Assembly: GCA_046349915.1 (NCBI GenBank)
Contig: JAXMBL010000006.1
Coordinates: forward strand, 248,001-312,000
Source of the DNA: CAIXSC01 sp046349915
GTDB taxonomy: Bacteria > Planctomycetota > Planctomycetia > Pirellulales > Pirellulaceae
DNA length: 64,000 nucleotides
Reading direction: 5' to 3'
Of the stretch, positions 6,124 to 13,981 are shown piece by piece. Within the stretch, counting starts at the first letter, position 1. Each line of letters begins with the position of its first letter. The position numbers and the translations under genes are program-made. The notes under the pieces are model-generated. The model saw only the letters and a program-made list of their open reading frames with translations, ran no database searches and was not told the DNA's origin.

Positions 6124-8561
6124 GGGGTTTTCGGCCACTTGAGGTGCTTGTGGAGGAAATCGTACGTTCCCTTCCCGTTGATCGTATGCGGGCCGTCGAA
6201 CACTTCCATCTCGCAGCGGTCTGCCATCTTCAGCCGATGACTGTACAGATGAAACACCTTGGCATATTCGAACGACACCCATTCGTCGGTCGATACGCCA
6301 TCGGTATGCCCACGCTCCACCATGAACGGCCGCGGACAAATCAAGGCCGCCATCTCCGCGTAATTGAACGTGCTCCCCAAATCAAACTCGAAGATCTCAT
6401 ACTCGCCCGTCCAAACGTAACTGAAGGGCAGGCGCGTCGAGGCATTCTTCGCCACCCACTCGTTGAAGTCAGCCGAACAGATCGACAACTGATACTCGGT
6501 CACCAACGCGGGAATACGCATGGCGCTCTTGCCGCCGTACGACAATCCGTAAAAGCCAATTCGATCGGGATCAACGTTCGGCAGCGTTTGCAGCCAGTCG
6601 ACAATCTGCTGATGTTGCGGCACGATGACCGAGAACAGCGTCTTCTTGATTGCATTCCCCTTCCGCTGCAGCGTCCGAAAGCGATCCTTGAAGATGTACA
6701 GATTCTGCGGTGCGAACGTGATGAAGCCCCGTTCGCACAGCTTCGCGGCGAAGTCGTGATAGGCCGGGTGATCGTTCAAGAAGATGTCGGTCGGCCTCCC
6801 CTCCAGTCCATGCTGGCACACGACGACCGGCCGCTTCTCCCCTTCCTTCAGATCCTTGGGCATCAGCAACACGCCGTACGCGATCACATCGGGAAAGACG
6901 TCCAATACCACCTCGTAGCCTACCCACCGATCCGTCTCGTACTTCTTGCGGCTTCGCGGCGAGGGCGGCAAGGGCTTGTGGTTGAACGCCCCGACCACTT
7001 CATCGCGGAAATACGCCCGGTACTGTTCCACACTCTGCCCGTAGGCTTCGGGCGTCTTCGTATCCAGCTTGCTCATATAAGCCTGGCGCACATACGAACT
7101 CTCTGTCAACAAAGCCTGGTTGTGTCGATCGAGTTCGTACAACTGCCGAGCGGTGCGGACCGCAATATCAACCGACCGCGCCGCCGTGGGCGGCGTGCCT
7201 AGAGCGGCGAGTTGCCCCGCTCCGAGGCGCTGTAGAAAACTCCCCAGCGCCTGCTCGCTGCCAAACGGCGCCTTCGCGGTCGCTGGATCATCCACGACTA
7301 AAGCCGCACTGGATGCCACGCCGGAGATCTTGACGCTCACTCTCGAGAACTCCGCCTCGATCGCCGAGTTCGCAGGGCGACTCAGCTTGGCCGGCGCCCC
7401 ACCCTGCCCCGGCAAATCCAACACGGGATAAGCAATCGCTTCCACGACCAAGCCACGCGGCGCGATCATGGCCGCCAACTCGCCGTCGCCAAACCGCTCC
7501 AACAATCCAAACACGTTGCGATCGATCGGCTCCTGCCAAACCGTCTCGCGCGGACCGAAATAGCCACTGACCAAAGCGGCATCGATGCGATTGTCGAGCG
7601 CCGCGGCGTAAAGCGCAATCAATCCCCCTTCACCATATCCCACCACCCCGATTCGCGGATCTTTCTGAGCGTCGCCCCGTTTGGCATCCTTCGCAAACCA
7701 ATCGACGACCGCCAACGCCTTTTGGACCTCGTAGCCAATCAAATGCCGTCCCAGCTCGAATGCACTGCGGTAGATATACTCGCGGTGAGTCAGAAGAGCG
7801 CCCCCCTGTCGCCCCGGCGGCGCCCGCTGTTTCAACTCGCGGCTCAACACCGCCGGAATCACCACTCGGCAGCCGCTCTCGGCCAGCCGACGAGCGAATT
7901 GAGCGGGTGCGGGGACTCCCTCGGTCAACCCACAGATCTGCTCGGGAGTTTGGTCCGCGTCTGGCAGCGCGACAATGTCAGCCACGGGCGTCTTGTGCGG
8001 GCTCAGCAGTAATCCTTCGCCCGTCACGTCGCCGAAGGCGGGCCAGCGGACGACGTAGACATCGTAATTCGCCCCCTTCGCGATCAACGCGGGCGCCTCG
8101 GTCGTCCCAACCAACTCGAGACCTTCGAAAGGAATGCGAGGATCACGCACGCCCGTGATATGAGCCAATCGCTGCCGATTCGGCTCGAGCGATGCGTCAT
8201 AGGCGGCCGCGGACGTCAGATCACGTTTCCAAAACGCCGCCCGAGCCGCCACCGATTGATCGATCTCGCGCAACAGGAACTTGTCGACGCCATCCACCAA
8301 TTGCGACGTGATATCGCCTTCAAGTGTCAGCGGCTGAGTGCCCGGCAGGGGAGGCCCCGCTTGTTTCAACTCTTGTGCGGAAATCTGGCCATGCACCGCC
8401 AAGATTCCCAGCCCCACGACGAACACTCGCCACACTGCCGTCCCGATCGCCTGTAGGCACGTTCGTACCGGAATTGAATACGGCGTCGGGTTGGACGAGT
8501 TGCTGGGAATGTGGTTGAGTCCCGACCGAGTATGGCGAACCGTTGTGAGATATCGCGTCAT
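6120..8561 (-). CDS. Large double alpha/beta-hydrolase protein (acetyl-xylan-esterase/dienelactone-hydrolase-like)
   Basis: A protein of about 813 residues. I chose the ATG at 8561, which has AGGA 8-10 bases upstream, over a TTG two codons earlier. A hydrophobic segment near residues 40-62 (VFVVGLGILAVHG, then QISAQE) suggests an unusually late signal peptide or anchor. Two hydrolase-like domains follow. The first (about 160-390) has GYGEGG where a GxSxGG nucleophile elbow is expected, so its serine is missing. The second (about 545-800) has an intact GLSYGGKS elbow with Ser674, preceded by VVVCQHGLEG, and a late His in RGHTDG. It is probably an exported esterase or peptidase in which only the C-terminal domain is catalytic. 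The stop codon is shared with a family A hairpin. Confidence 0.7.
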   Translation of the reverse strand: MTRYLTTVRHTRSGLNHIPSNSSNPTPYSIPVRTCLQAIGTAVWRVFVVGLGILAVHGQISAQELKQAGPPLPGTQPLTLEGDITSQLVDGVDKFLLREIDQSVAARAAFWKRDLTSAAAYDASLEPNRQRLAHITGVRDPRIPFEGLELVGTTEAPALIAKGANYDVYVVRWPAFGDVTGEGLLLSPHKTPVADIVALPDADQTPEQICGLTEGVPAPAQFARRLAESGCRVVIPAVLSRELKQRAPPGRQGGALLTHREYIYRSAFELGRHLIGYEVQKALAVVDWFAKDAKRGDAQKDPRIGVVGYGEGGLIALYAAALDNRIDAALVSGYFGPRETVWQEPIDRNVFGLLERFGDGELAAMIAPRGLVVEAIAYPVLDLPGQGGAPAKLSRPANSAIEAEFSRVSVKISGVASSAALVVDDPATAKAPFGSEQALGSFLQRLGAGQLAALGTPPTAARSVDIAVRTARQLYELDRHNQALLTESSYVRQAYMSKLDTKTPEAYGQSVEQYRAYFRDEVVGAFNHKPLPPSPRSRKKYETDRWVGYEVVLDVFPDVIAYGVLLMPKDLKEGEKRPVVVCQHGLEGRPTDIFLNDHPAYHDFAAKLCERGFITFAPQNLYIFKDRFRTLQRKGNAIKKTLFSVIVPQHQQIVDWLQTLPNVDPDRIGFYGLSYGGKSAMRIPALVTEYQLSICSADFNEWVAKNASTRLPFSYVWTGEYEIFEFDLGSTFNYAEMAALICPRPFMVERGHTDGVSTDEWVSFEYAKVFHLYSHRLKMADRCEMEVFDGPHTINGKGTYDFLHKHLKWPKTP

Positions 8562-8681
8562 GAGCAATTCCTACGAGAGGTGGGAGGACGGGCGGTGACC
8601 GACGAGGCGTCATGATATCGAGCCCATGCACCGCTCGGCAACTTGCCTCCTCGCTATCGCGCTGCGACAATCACGCTCCTT

Positions 8682-8975
8682 ATGCAAACCTCTCGTTTCT
8701 CGCTCAAGCATCTGCTGGCCGCGGTCACGCTGTGCGCCGTTTTTTTCGCCATCGTCGCTCAAGCCGTTCGTGGCTCGGGTTGGGCGATTGCCATCGCGGG
8801 CGCCTGCGGTGGAGTTCTCTTCATTCTATTGGTTCATGTCGTGTTCGTCCTGGCTGCTTTTACTCTCAACAGCCTGGCTGGAGTCTTCTCCCGGCGTGCC
8901 GCCCGCACTCAATCACCTTTCGCCCAAGACCGACCGCCTCCGCAGTGGATCGAACCCTCGGAGCCGGAAGGATAA
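8682..8975 (+). CDS. Small two-helix membrane protein
   Basis: A 97-residue protein. The ATG at 8682 is preferred over in-frame upstream starts because the protein then begins MQTSRFSLKHLLAAVTLCAV, the 'R(F)SL..LL..VTL.A' N-terminus that is very common in small planctomycete membrane proteins. Two hydrophobic helices span roughly residues 9-27 and 33-61; the C-terminal 35 residues are polar and proline-rich. No function is recognised. It is divergent from the hydrolase gene across a 120-bp gap and ends 7 bp before the next gene, so it probably opens the ABC-transporter operon. Confidence 0.6.
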   Translation: MQTSRFSLKHLLAAVTLCAVFFAIVAQAVRGSGWAIAIAGACGGVLFILLVHVVFVLAAFTLNSLAGVFSRRAARTQSPFAQDRPPPQWIEPSEPEG

Positions 8976-8982
8976 CAACTCC

Positions 8983-11241
8983 ATGGATCGCGTCTCATCA
9001 CCTCGTCGACGACTCTCCCTGCGCCGCTCCCACCTTCCCAAGTGGTGGTGGGTGGTTGCTTGGATGCTGTTCACTTCGCCATTTGCTGCTCGAGCCGAAA
9101 ACTTGCAGATCGGTTCGGCGCCGTCGGCCGGACTGGTGAATCGCACCGGGTTGCGCATCGAGATCGAGTCCAGAAACGTGCTCGGCGGAGGCTACACCCC
9201 CTTCACCGTCCGCCTCCTGACGACGCCGCCATTGCCCGCGGCCCAAGATCGGACCATTCGAGTCACCTTGACGACTAACTCGTATCCCTCCATCGACACC
9301 TTTACTCGCGACATCACGTTGAAAGCAGGTGAGTTAACAGCGGAAGAGACGATTCGCTTGACGCTGGGCAAGGACTATCAGGGCGATCAAATCACCGTCA
9401 TGTGTTTTGAGGACGGAAGAGAGTTGCAATCCCTGCGAACCTACTTACCAGGCCGAAACACGGGCCGATCCAACAACACTGAACTGCTCGCATGTCTGCT
9501 CTTCATCGACGATGACGCGCCTCCGCGAAAAGAACGCAAGGCGGCCATCGATCGTCTACTGGGTTCGAAAGAGCCTTCGAAGCTCCCCGATTTCCGCAAT
9601 TTTTCGAGCTATCTGTCGGGCCAGTCGCAGGGCGTGACCTACAACTCGTTCGACAATAACGCCAAGGATGGAGCGTACGACGCTCGCATCCTGATCGACG
9701 TCGGCATGATGGAGCGAGTCGATTTGATGCCTTCGTCCGAGTTGCCCACCAATTGGCTCGATCTCTCCAACTTCGATGTCGCGTTCATTCCCTGGCCTGA
9801 GTTGCGACAGTTATCCACGACTCGCGATGAACGTTGGACCGCGCTGCGGCAATGGTTGGCCGCGGGCCACACACTGGTCGTCTATGACGTCGGCCCCAAA
9901 ATGGCGGCCCTCCCGGAACTCGAAAAACGCCTGCAACTCGCCGCGATTAAGCCACGCCACCCCGAGGAACCTCATCCAGGTTGGCGATCGCCCGAAGTTG
10001 CCAAATACGGCACGCTCTTACAACGAGCCGATGCGAAAGTCCCGCCGATGGCGGAGGTCGCCAAGGCGCCAGAAAAAAAGGACGACGAGAAGCCCAAACG
10101 CCCGCAGCGCGATGCCAACTCGCCCGAGTATCGACTAAGGGAAGTTGGCCTGGGGATCGTCGTCGCCATCGACCAGACTCAGCCCTTTCCCGGCAAGATG
10201 GAAGATTGGAGTTGGGTCTTCGCGGAAGTCGGCGATAACCGACTTCGCCCGCAGGCTCGCCTGGGACTCGCCCGCTTCGGCGAGAATCCCGACTTCAATG
10301 CGTTCTTGATCCGCAACGTGGGACAAGCGCCCGTGTGGACGTTTCTCACGCTGATCACGTTATTCATGGTGTTGATCGGCCCCATCAATTATTTCGTGCT
10401 GCGTCGCAAGCGACGACTGCACTTGCTGCTGGTGACAGTCCCCGCCTCGGCCGGACTGGTGACCTTCACGTTGCTCGCCTACGCGACGATCTCCGATGGC
10501 TTCCATATCCGCTCAAGAGTTCGCAGCGTAACGTTCATCGACCAGCCAGCAGGAATCAGCACTTCCTGGTCGCGACAAGTCTTCTTCGCTGGAATGACTC
10601 CGCCCAACGGACTGGTCTATCCCGAAACGGCCGTCGTCCACTCGATCGATCGCTGGGGCAGCATGTCCGAACGTCGACAGCGGCGGATGGAATGGCGTGA
10701 CGGCCAGCGATTCACGCTGGGATACGTCCCCCCGCGCACCATGGCTCAAACCATGGTCATCAACGCTCAACCCTCAACAGGCGGCTTGCGAATCAAGATG
10801 GCCGAAGATGGCTCGCCGACTTGCCGAGTTCGCAATGAACTCGACGTCGAATTCCTGGAACTGGCGATCTTCGACGACCAGGGACGAGTCTACATCCCGT
10901 GGAATCTGGGGATTGGCGAAGAGAAGGTGGTGCAAGGCGTGGAGCGGGCGCAGGCGAACTTCCCCATCAACGAACGCATCCTGGCCGGAGCGTTAACCGC
11001 GCCGCTGTGGGATGATTCACGCAGCTATCGTCGACGGCGATGGGCTTGGTTCGGCAATCAATTGCCGGCCTCGCAAAACTCCAGTCTCTTGGAACTCACG
11101 ATCGGCCGCAGCGACTTCAAGAAATGGGAGCCGCCGCGACGCGGCTACATTGGCGTCACAACCGTCCCCTTCGACGTACCCGTGGGACTGGACGCGAAAG
11201 AACGTCAGCCAGACTTAAACCTCGTGTGGGGTGCTTGGTAG
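8983..11241 (+). CDS. Large GldG-like membrane protein of an ABC export system
   Basis: A 752-residue protein. The frame is open from 8626, but the ATG at 8983, 7 bp after the preceding gene, gives a good signal sequence (KWWWVVAWMLFTSPFAARAE). Residues 40-440 form a soluble, probably extracytoplasmic region. A DUF4350/GldG-style segment near 260-330 (WLDLSNFDVAFIPWPELRQL, then WLAAGHTLVVYD) looks like a glutamine-amidotransferase-type Rossmann fold. Two membrane helices follow at about 447-467 (ending GPINYFVLRRKRR) and 475-497, then a second beta-rich region. Such proteins sit next to ABC-2 exporters in planctomycetes and gliding bacteria. The ABC ATPase gene starts 33 bp downstream. The transported substrate is unknown. 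Confidence 0.6.
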   Translation: MDRVSSPRRRLSLRRSHLPKWWWVVAWMLFTSPFAARAENLQIGSAPSAGLVNRTGLRIEIESRNVLGGGYTPFTVRLLTTPPLPAAQDRTIRVTLTTNSYPSIDTFTRDITLKAGELTAEETIRLTLGKDYQGDQITVMCFEDGRELQSLRTYLPGRNTGRSNNTELLACLLFIDDDAPPRKERKAAIDRLLGSKEPSKLPDFRNFSSYLSGQSQGVTYNSFDNNAKDGAYDARILIDVGMMERVDLMPSSELPTNWLDLSNFDVAFIPWPELRQLSTTRDERWTALRQWLAAGHTLVVYDVGPKMAALPELEKRLQLAAIKPRHPEEPHPGWRSPEVAKYGTLLQRADAKVPPMAEVAKAPEKKDDEKPKRPQRDANSPEYRLREVGLGIVVAIDQTQPFPGKMEDWSWVFAEVGDNRLRPQARLGLARFGENPDFNAFLIRNVGQAPVWTFLTLITLFMVLIGPINYFVLRRKRRLHLLLVTVPASAGLVTFTLLAYATISDGFHIRSRVRSVTFIDQPAGISTSWSRQVFFAGMTPPNGLVYPETAVVHSIDRWGSMSERRQRRMEWRDGQRFTLGYVPPRTMAQTMVINAQPSTGGLRIKMAEDGSPTCRVRNELDVEFLELAIFDDQGRVYIPWNLGIGEEKVVQGVERAQANFPINERILAGALTAPLWDDSRSYRRRRWAWFGNQLPASQNSSLLELTIGRSDFKKWEPPRRGYIGVTTVPFDVPVGLDAKERQPDLNLVWGAW

Positions 11242-11274
11242 CGAGCAGATCCGCTACGAGGAGGACGGGGCCGA

Positions 11275-12201
11275 GTGATCGAGATTCGCAGACTACATCG
11301 CGTGTTCGGATCGACCTGGGCGGTCAACGACATCTCCTTCGAGGTGCCCGCGGGTCAAGTGTTCGGCTATATCGGCCCCAACGGCGCGGGAAAAACGACC
11401 AGCATGCGCATCCTAGCGACGCTGGATATTCCCACCTTCGGCGACGCACTCGTCGAAGGCTATTCGGTCATTCAAGATCCGGATCGAGTCCGTCAACGAC
11501 TCGGGTTCATGCCCGACGCCTTCGGCACCTATCCCAATGTGAACTGCCGCGAATATCTCGACTTCTTCGCTCGCGCCTACGGGCTCGCTGGCAGCGATCG
11601 GCGGCGAGCGATGGATCGAGTCATGCGATTCACGGGCCTCGACGTCTTGGCCGAAAAGCCGATCCGCGGACTCTCCAAAGGGATGAAGCAGCGTCTCTGC
11701 CTCGGACGAGCGCTGATCCATGACCCGCCCGCCTTGATCATGGATGAACCGGCCGCGGGGCTCGACCCTCGAGCTCGTATCGAACTCCGCGATATGATCG
11801 CGGATCTCGCCTCGCTCGGAAAATCAATCCTCATCAGCTCACACATCCTCACCGAACTGGCCGAGATGTGCGACCGAGTCGCGATCATCGAGCGTGGACG
11901 ATTGCTCGCCAATGGCACGGTCGACGAAATCCGCAAGAAGCTGGTCCCTCATCGCGAAGTCAACGTCCGCGTGCTGGGCGATGTCGGCAATGTCGCTCGC
12001 TGGCTCGAACAACGACCCGATGTCCAACGCATCCAAGTGGACGGCGAGTCGCTTCGGTTCTCGCACGAAGGGGATCGCGAAGCCGAAGTCCTCTTGCTCC
12101 GGGAAATGGTGCTCGCGGGCCACCCCATCGCCGAGTTTGGCAGCCATACCACTTCGCTGGAAGAAGTGTTCATGCGAGTGACGAAAGGGGAAGTCCAGTG
12201 A
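11275..12201 (+). CDS. ABC transporter ATP-binding protein
   Basis: A 308-residue ATPase. It starts with GTG at 11275, supported by a strong GAGGAGGA ribosome-binding site 8-15 bases upstream. Visible motifs are Walker A GPNGAGKTT (residues 34-42), signature LSKGMKQRL (133-141; the usual LSGG is LSKG), Walker B PPALIMDEP (151-159) and a SSHILTE switch region. This is the layout of CcmA/GldA/NatA-type ATPases that partner ABC-2 permeases. It would power export in the cytoplasmic membrane together with the permease encoded at 12368. Three family A hairpins separate it from that permease, which may tune the relative expression of the two subunits. Confidence 0.92.
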   Translation: MIEIRRLHRVFGSTWAVNDISFEVPAGQVFGYIGPNGAGKTTSMRILATLDIPTFGDALVEGYSVIQDPDRVRQRLGFMPDAFGTYPNVNCREYLDFFARAYGLAGSDRRRAMDRVMRFTGLDVLAEKPIRGLSKGMKQRLCLGRALIHDPPALIMDEPAAGLDPRARIELRDMIADLASLGKSILISSHILTELAEMCDRVAIIERGRLLANGTVDEIRKKLVPHREVNVRVLGDVGNVARWLEQRPDVQRIQVDGESLRFSHEGDREAEVLLLREMVLAGHPIAEFGSHTTSLEEVFMRVTKGEVQ

Positions 12202-12229
12202 TGTGGCGGCGGTTTTGGTGCGTTGAGGT

Positions 12230-12331
12230 CGGAATTCTTGCGAATTCCGCTACATCGGAGACGCGGGTCGGAATTCTTGCGAATTCCGCTACACGGGAGA
12301 TGCAGATCGGAATTCTTGCGAATTCCGCTAC
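12230..12331 (-). repeat. Three family A hairpins with an exact 39-bp period
   Basis: Copies at 12230-12253, 12269-12292 and 12308-12331 (GTAG foot on the minus strand) repeat with a strict 39-bp period. The 15-base linkers are similar but not identical, so the array arose by tandem duplication of a hairpin plus linker. It fills most of the 166-bp gap between the ATPase and permease genes. Short open frames across it are repeat artefacts. Confidence 0.92.
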
Positions 12332-12367
12332 ACGGGAGCTTGGTGCGCGCTGCTTGGAGATCTGCTC

Positions 12368-13951
12368 ATGAACGACTCGAGTTCGCCTGCCACTCACCCG
12401 CTTGATTCAAACCTGCTTGACGCCTCCGCGCGCGAGTCGTCCACGGAACGATGGTGGGAACGAGCGGAGATTGCGCTCGAACAGGCCAGCGAATGGGTTA
12501 ATCCCATCTTGGTCAAGGAAGCTCGCCAAGCGCTGAAGGCCAACCACTTCGTCGTCACCTTTCTGTTGCTGCTGATCTGCGGCTGGGGTTGGTCCGCCAT
12601 CGGCATTCTCGCCCAGATGCCTGATATTCAGTTCAATGGCGGCGGCGAGGCGATGCTGCAAGGCTACTTCATCGTCCTGATCGTCCCGCTGCTCCTGGTC
12701 GTCCCCTTCTCCGCCTTCCGCTCACTCGCGGCCGAACGCGAGGACGGCACGTTCGAACTCATGTCGATCACCGCCCTCAACGCTCGACAGATCGTCACCG
12801 GCAAACTGGCAAGCACCACGTTACAGATTCTGCTGTACACCTCGGCGCTCGCCCCCTGCATCGCCTTCACTTACCTGCTGCGAGGCGTCGACGTTCTGAC
12901 CATCTGCTTCGTCATCTACTACACCGTCGCGCTGTCGTTATTTCTGTCGATCTTGGGGCTGCTCGTCGCCACACTCAGTCGAGCTCGTCATTGGCAGGTC
13001 TTGCTGTCGATTGGCCTGCTGCTAGGTCTGTTCATCACCATGTGGACCTGGGGCATTTTTGTTATGGAAGCCGTGTTTGACGAGCGAGCGTTTTCGGATG
13101 GCAGCGAACCGATGTTCTGGCTGGTTCAATTGGCCCTGGCTTGCGGCTATGTTTCCCTGGGAGTGCTGATGATCCAGGCGGCGGCGTCGCGGATCACGTT
13201 CGTGAGCGACAATCGAGCCACCGCTCAGCGAGTGACCATTTTGATTCAGCATGGCCTGCTGTTGGGCTGGATGACCTACTTCTTCGCCATCTCAAGCGAA
13301 ATCGACCTGACTGTCGTCACCTCGGTACTCGCGGGCTTCTTGGGCACGATTACCGGTGCGTTCATGATCGGCGAATCGCCTCAGTTGTCGGCTCGCGTGA
13401 TTCGTTCGCTCCCCCGCAGTGCCATCGGACGCATCCTCTTCACGTTGTTCAACCCAGGTTCAGGCACGGGCTACTTGTTCACCGTGGCCAACATCACCGC
13501 CGTGTTGGCGGCTTGCTTGACCATGGGCATCATCGGTCTGAATATGGGAATGTCGGGCGACGGTCGCTGGGCGCCGTTCTGCGTCCTGATCTGGGCCTAC
13601 ATGACCACCTACCTGGGCCTCAGCCGACTCTTGATTCTCTTCATCCGTCGATTCATCCCCATTCCCGAACTTCTTTCGATCATCGTCGTCGCCATCGTCT
13701 CGTTGCTCGGTATTCTCGTCCCACTGACCCTTGAGACCGTTCTTCTTCGGACCTCGAACTTCGACTATTCCATCATCCAAGCGTCCAACTGGTTTTGGAC
13801 GCTCGAACAGGCCGAGCGAACTGACATGTTCGCGATCCACCCTGGGGTGGTCATCCTTAACTTGATCGCCGCGGGCGTCATGATTCTGGCGAACATGGTG
13901 TTCTGCCGAAAGGAACTCAGTCCCGTTCGCGACGAGTCTGCGACTGGATAG
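12368..13951 (+). CDS. ABC-2 type permease
   Basis: A 527-residue integral membrane protein. A 50-residue hydrophilic N-terminus precedes NPILVKEARQALKANHFVV, the 'NPVL.KE.R' entry that marks ABC-2 exporters of the planctomycete type. About ten to twelve hydrophobic helices follow in two groups (roughly residues 60-270 and 290-520), with the loop AEREDGTFELMSITALNARQ between helices 2 and 3, a conserved ABC-2 coupling helix. It is the membrane subunit for the ATPase at 11275 and presumably works with the GldG-like protein at 8983. The gene ends 30 bp before the next start. Confidence 0.88.
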   Translation: MNDSSSPATHPLDSNLLDASARESSTERWWERAEIALEQASEWVNPILVKEARQALKANHFVVTFLLLLICGWGWSAIGILAQMPDIQFNGGGEAMLQGYFIVLIVPLLLVVPFSAFRSLAAEREDGTFELMSITALNARQIVTGKLASTTLQILLYTSALAPCIAFTYLLRGVDVLTICFVIYYTVALSLFLSILGLLVATLSRARHWQVLLSIGLLLGLFITMWTWGIFVMEAVFDERAFSDGSEPMFWLVQLALACGYVSLGVLMIQAAASRITFVSDNRATAQRVTILIQHGLLLGWMTYFFAISSEIDLTVVTSVLAGFLGTITGAFMIGESPQLSARVIRSLPRSAIGRILFTLFNPGSGTGYLFTVANITAVLAACLTMGIIGLNMGMSGDGRWAPFCVLIWAYMTTYLGLSRLLILFIRRFIPIPELLSIIVVAIVSLLGILVPLTLETVLLRTSNFDYSIIQASNWFWTLEQAERTDMFAIHPGVVILNLIAAGVMILANMVFCRKELSPVRDESATG

Positions 13952-13981
13952 AATAAGGCAGGTCCCGCTGGAGTGCCTGCC

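Noticed and set aside
5997..7202. 401-codon plus-strand frame opposite the double hydrolase gene
   Set aside because: Overlaps a supported gene completely; no domain, and it starts inside a hairpin repeat region.
12223..12405. Short frames across the family A array
   Set aside because: They translate the hairpin three times (a repeated EFLRIPL string) and have no independent support.
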